Source: Balanoglossus misakiensis (Eukaryota > Hemichordata). Taken from it: 64,000 nt of DNA. Both the position numbers and the translations under genes were made by a program. The stretch covers positions 5,828,001-5,892,000 of the forward strand of contig CM082578.2 of assembly GCA_040954595.2 (NCBI GenBank), read 5' to 3'. This document shows positions 63,764-64,000 of the stretch, in pieces (the first letter of the stretch is position 1; the number at the start of each line of letters is the position of its first letter). The notes under the pieces were generated by a model. The model saw only the letters and a list, made by a program, of their open reading frames with translations, had not been told where the DNA came from and did not search any database.

Positions 63764-64000
63764 GTACGATTTGACAGTAATTATATACCATCTCAGGTAT
63801 CGTGTCAAAGTCCATTTTAGTGATTTAAAAAAAAAAATTATCTGGATGAAATTGTTGAGGAGTTTATCGCCTCACTTTCATAACCCATGCAGTGAAACAA
63901 CATAAGTAGTTAACGTATTACAAGTGAATTCCCCATGTTACAATGTCAATCGAACGATGCCAGAACCATGGCTCTTCGTGCGGCCACGAGCGATTATGTT

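Overview
This is animal nuclear DNA. It is AT-rich, its genes are split by GT..AG introns, and most of it is non-coding sequence with degraded LINEs, foldback elements and microsatellites. The palindromes TACATGTA (roughly three dozen copies by eye) and TAGGCCTA are strongly over-represented. Together with the LINE types and a PARP14-like exon, this suggests a marine invertebrate, perhaps an echinoderm or hemichordate. That guess is weak. I see no bacterial genes, CRISPR arrays, rRNA or credible tRNA.

Two parts carry recognisable genes. The right end (59.9-63.8 kb, + strand) holds a nearly complete eight-exon aldo-keto reductase of the AKR1 type. Its catalytic tetrad is intact and it has a plausible GC-rich promoter. 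At 53.2-55.6 kb, on the minus strand, are a PARP14/DTX3L-type RRM exon and a Gln/Tyr-rich, prion-like terminal exon. Both sit among transposons, and it is not clear that they belong to one gene. Elsewhere I list a few unidentified exon-like stretches with good splice sites as low-confidence calls. Two of them form a paralogous pair inside an inverted duplication (28.1 and 40.8 kb).

The most striking structure is at 14.2-18.1 kb. Three related elements are nested like Russian dolls. Their three 5' GC-rich hairpins lie side by side (A-B-C) and their three 3' ends follow in reverse order (C-B-A). Each younger copy sits in the pyrimidine tract just inside the older copy's 5' hairpin. The bodies carry many copies of TGACCTTTGACC, the direct-repeat-1 site of nuclear receptors, and of a GGCGGCCATATTGG block. 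The cluster may therefore be a transposon family that spreads regulatory sites.

Other mobile DNA: two elements ending in TTAA (5.0 and 53.4 kb), palindromic foldback elements (22.5, 26.8, and 37.5-38.2 kb as a tandem pair with a worn copy at 62.1 kb), an L2/CR1-like LINE 3' end (29.7 kb) and two degraded L1/Tx1-like LINE 3' portions on opposite strands (52.6 and 57.1 kb). Long stretches (1-14 kb, 18.8-22 kb, 30-37 kb, 41-52 kb) show nothing I can confidently call a gene.
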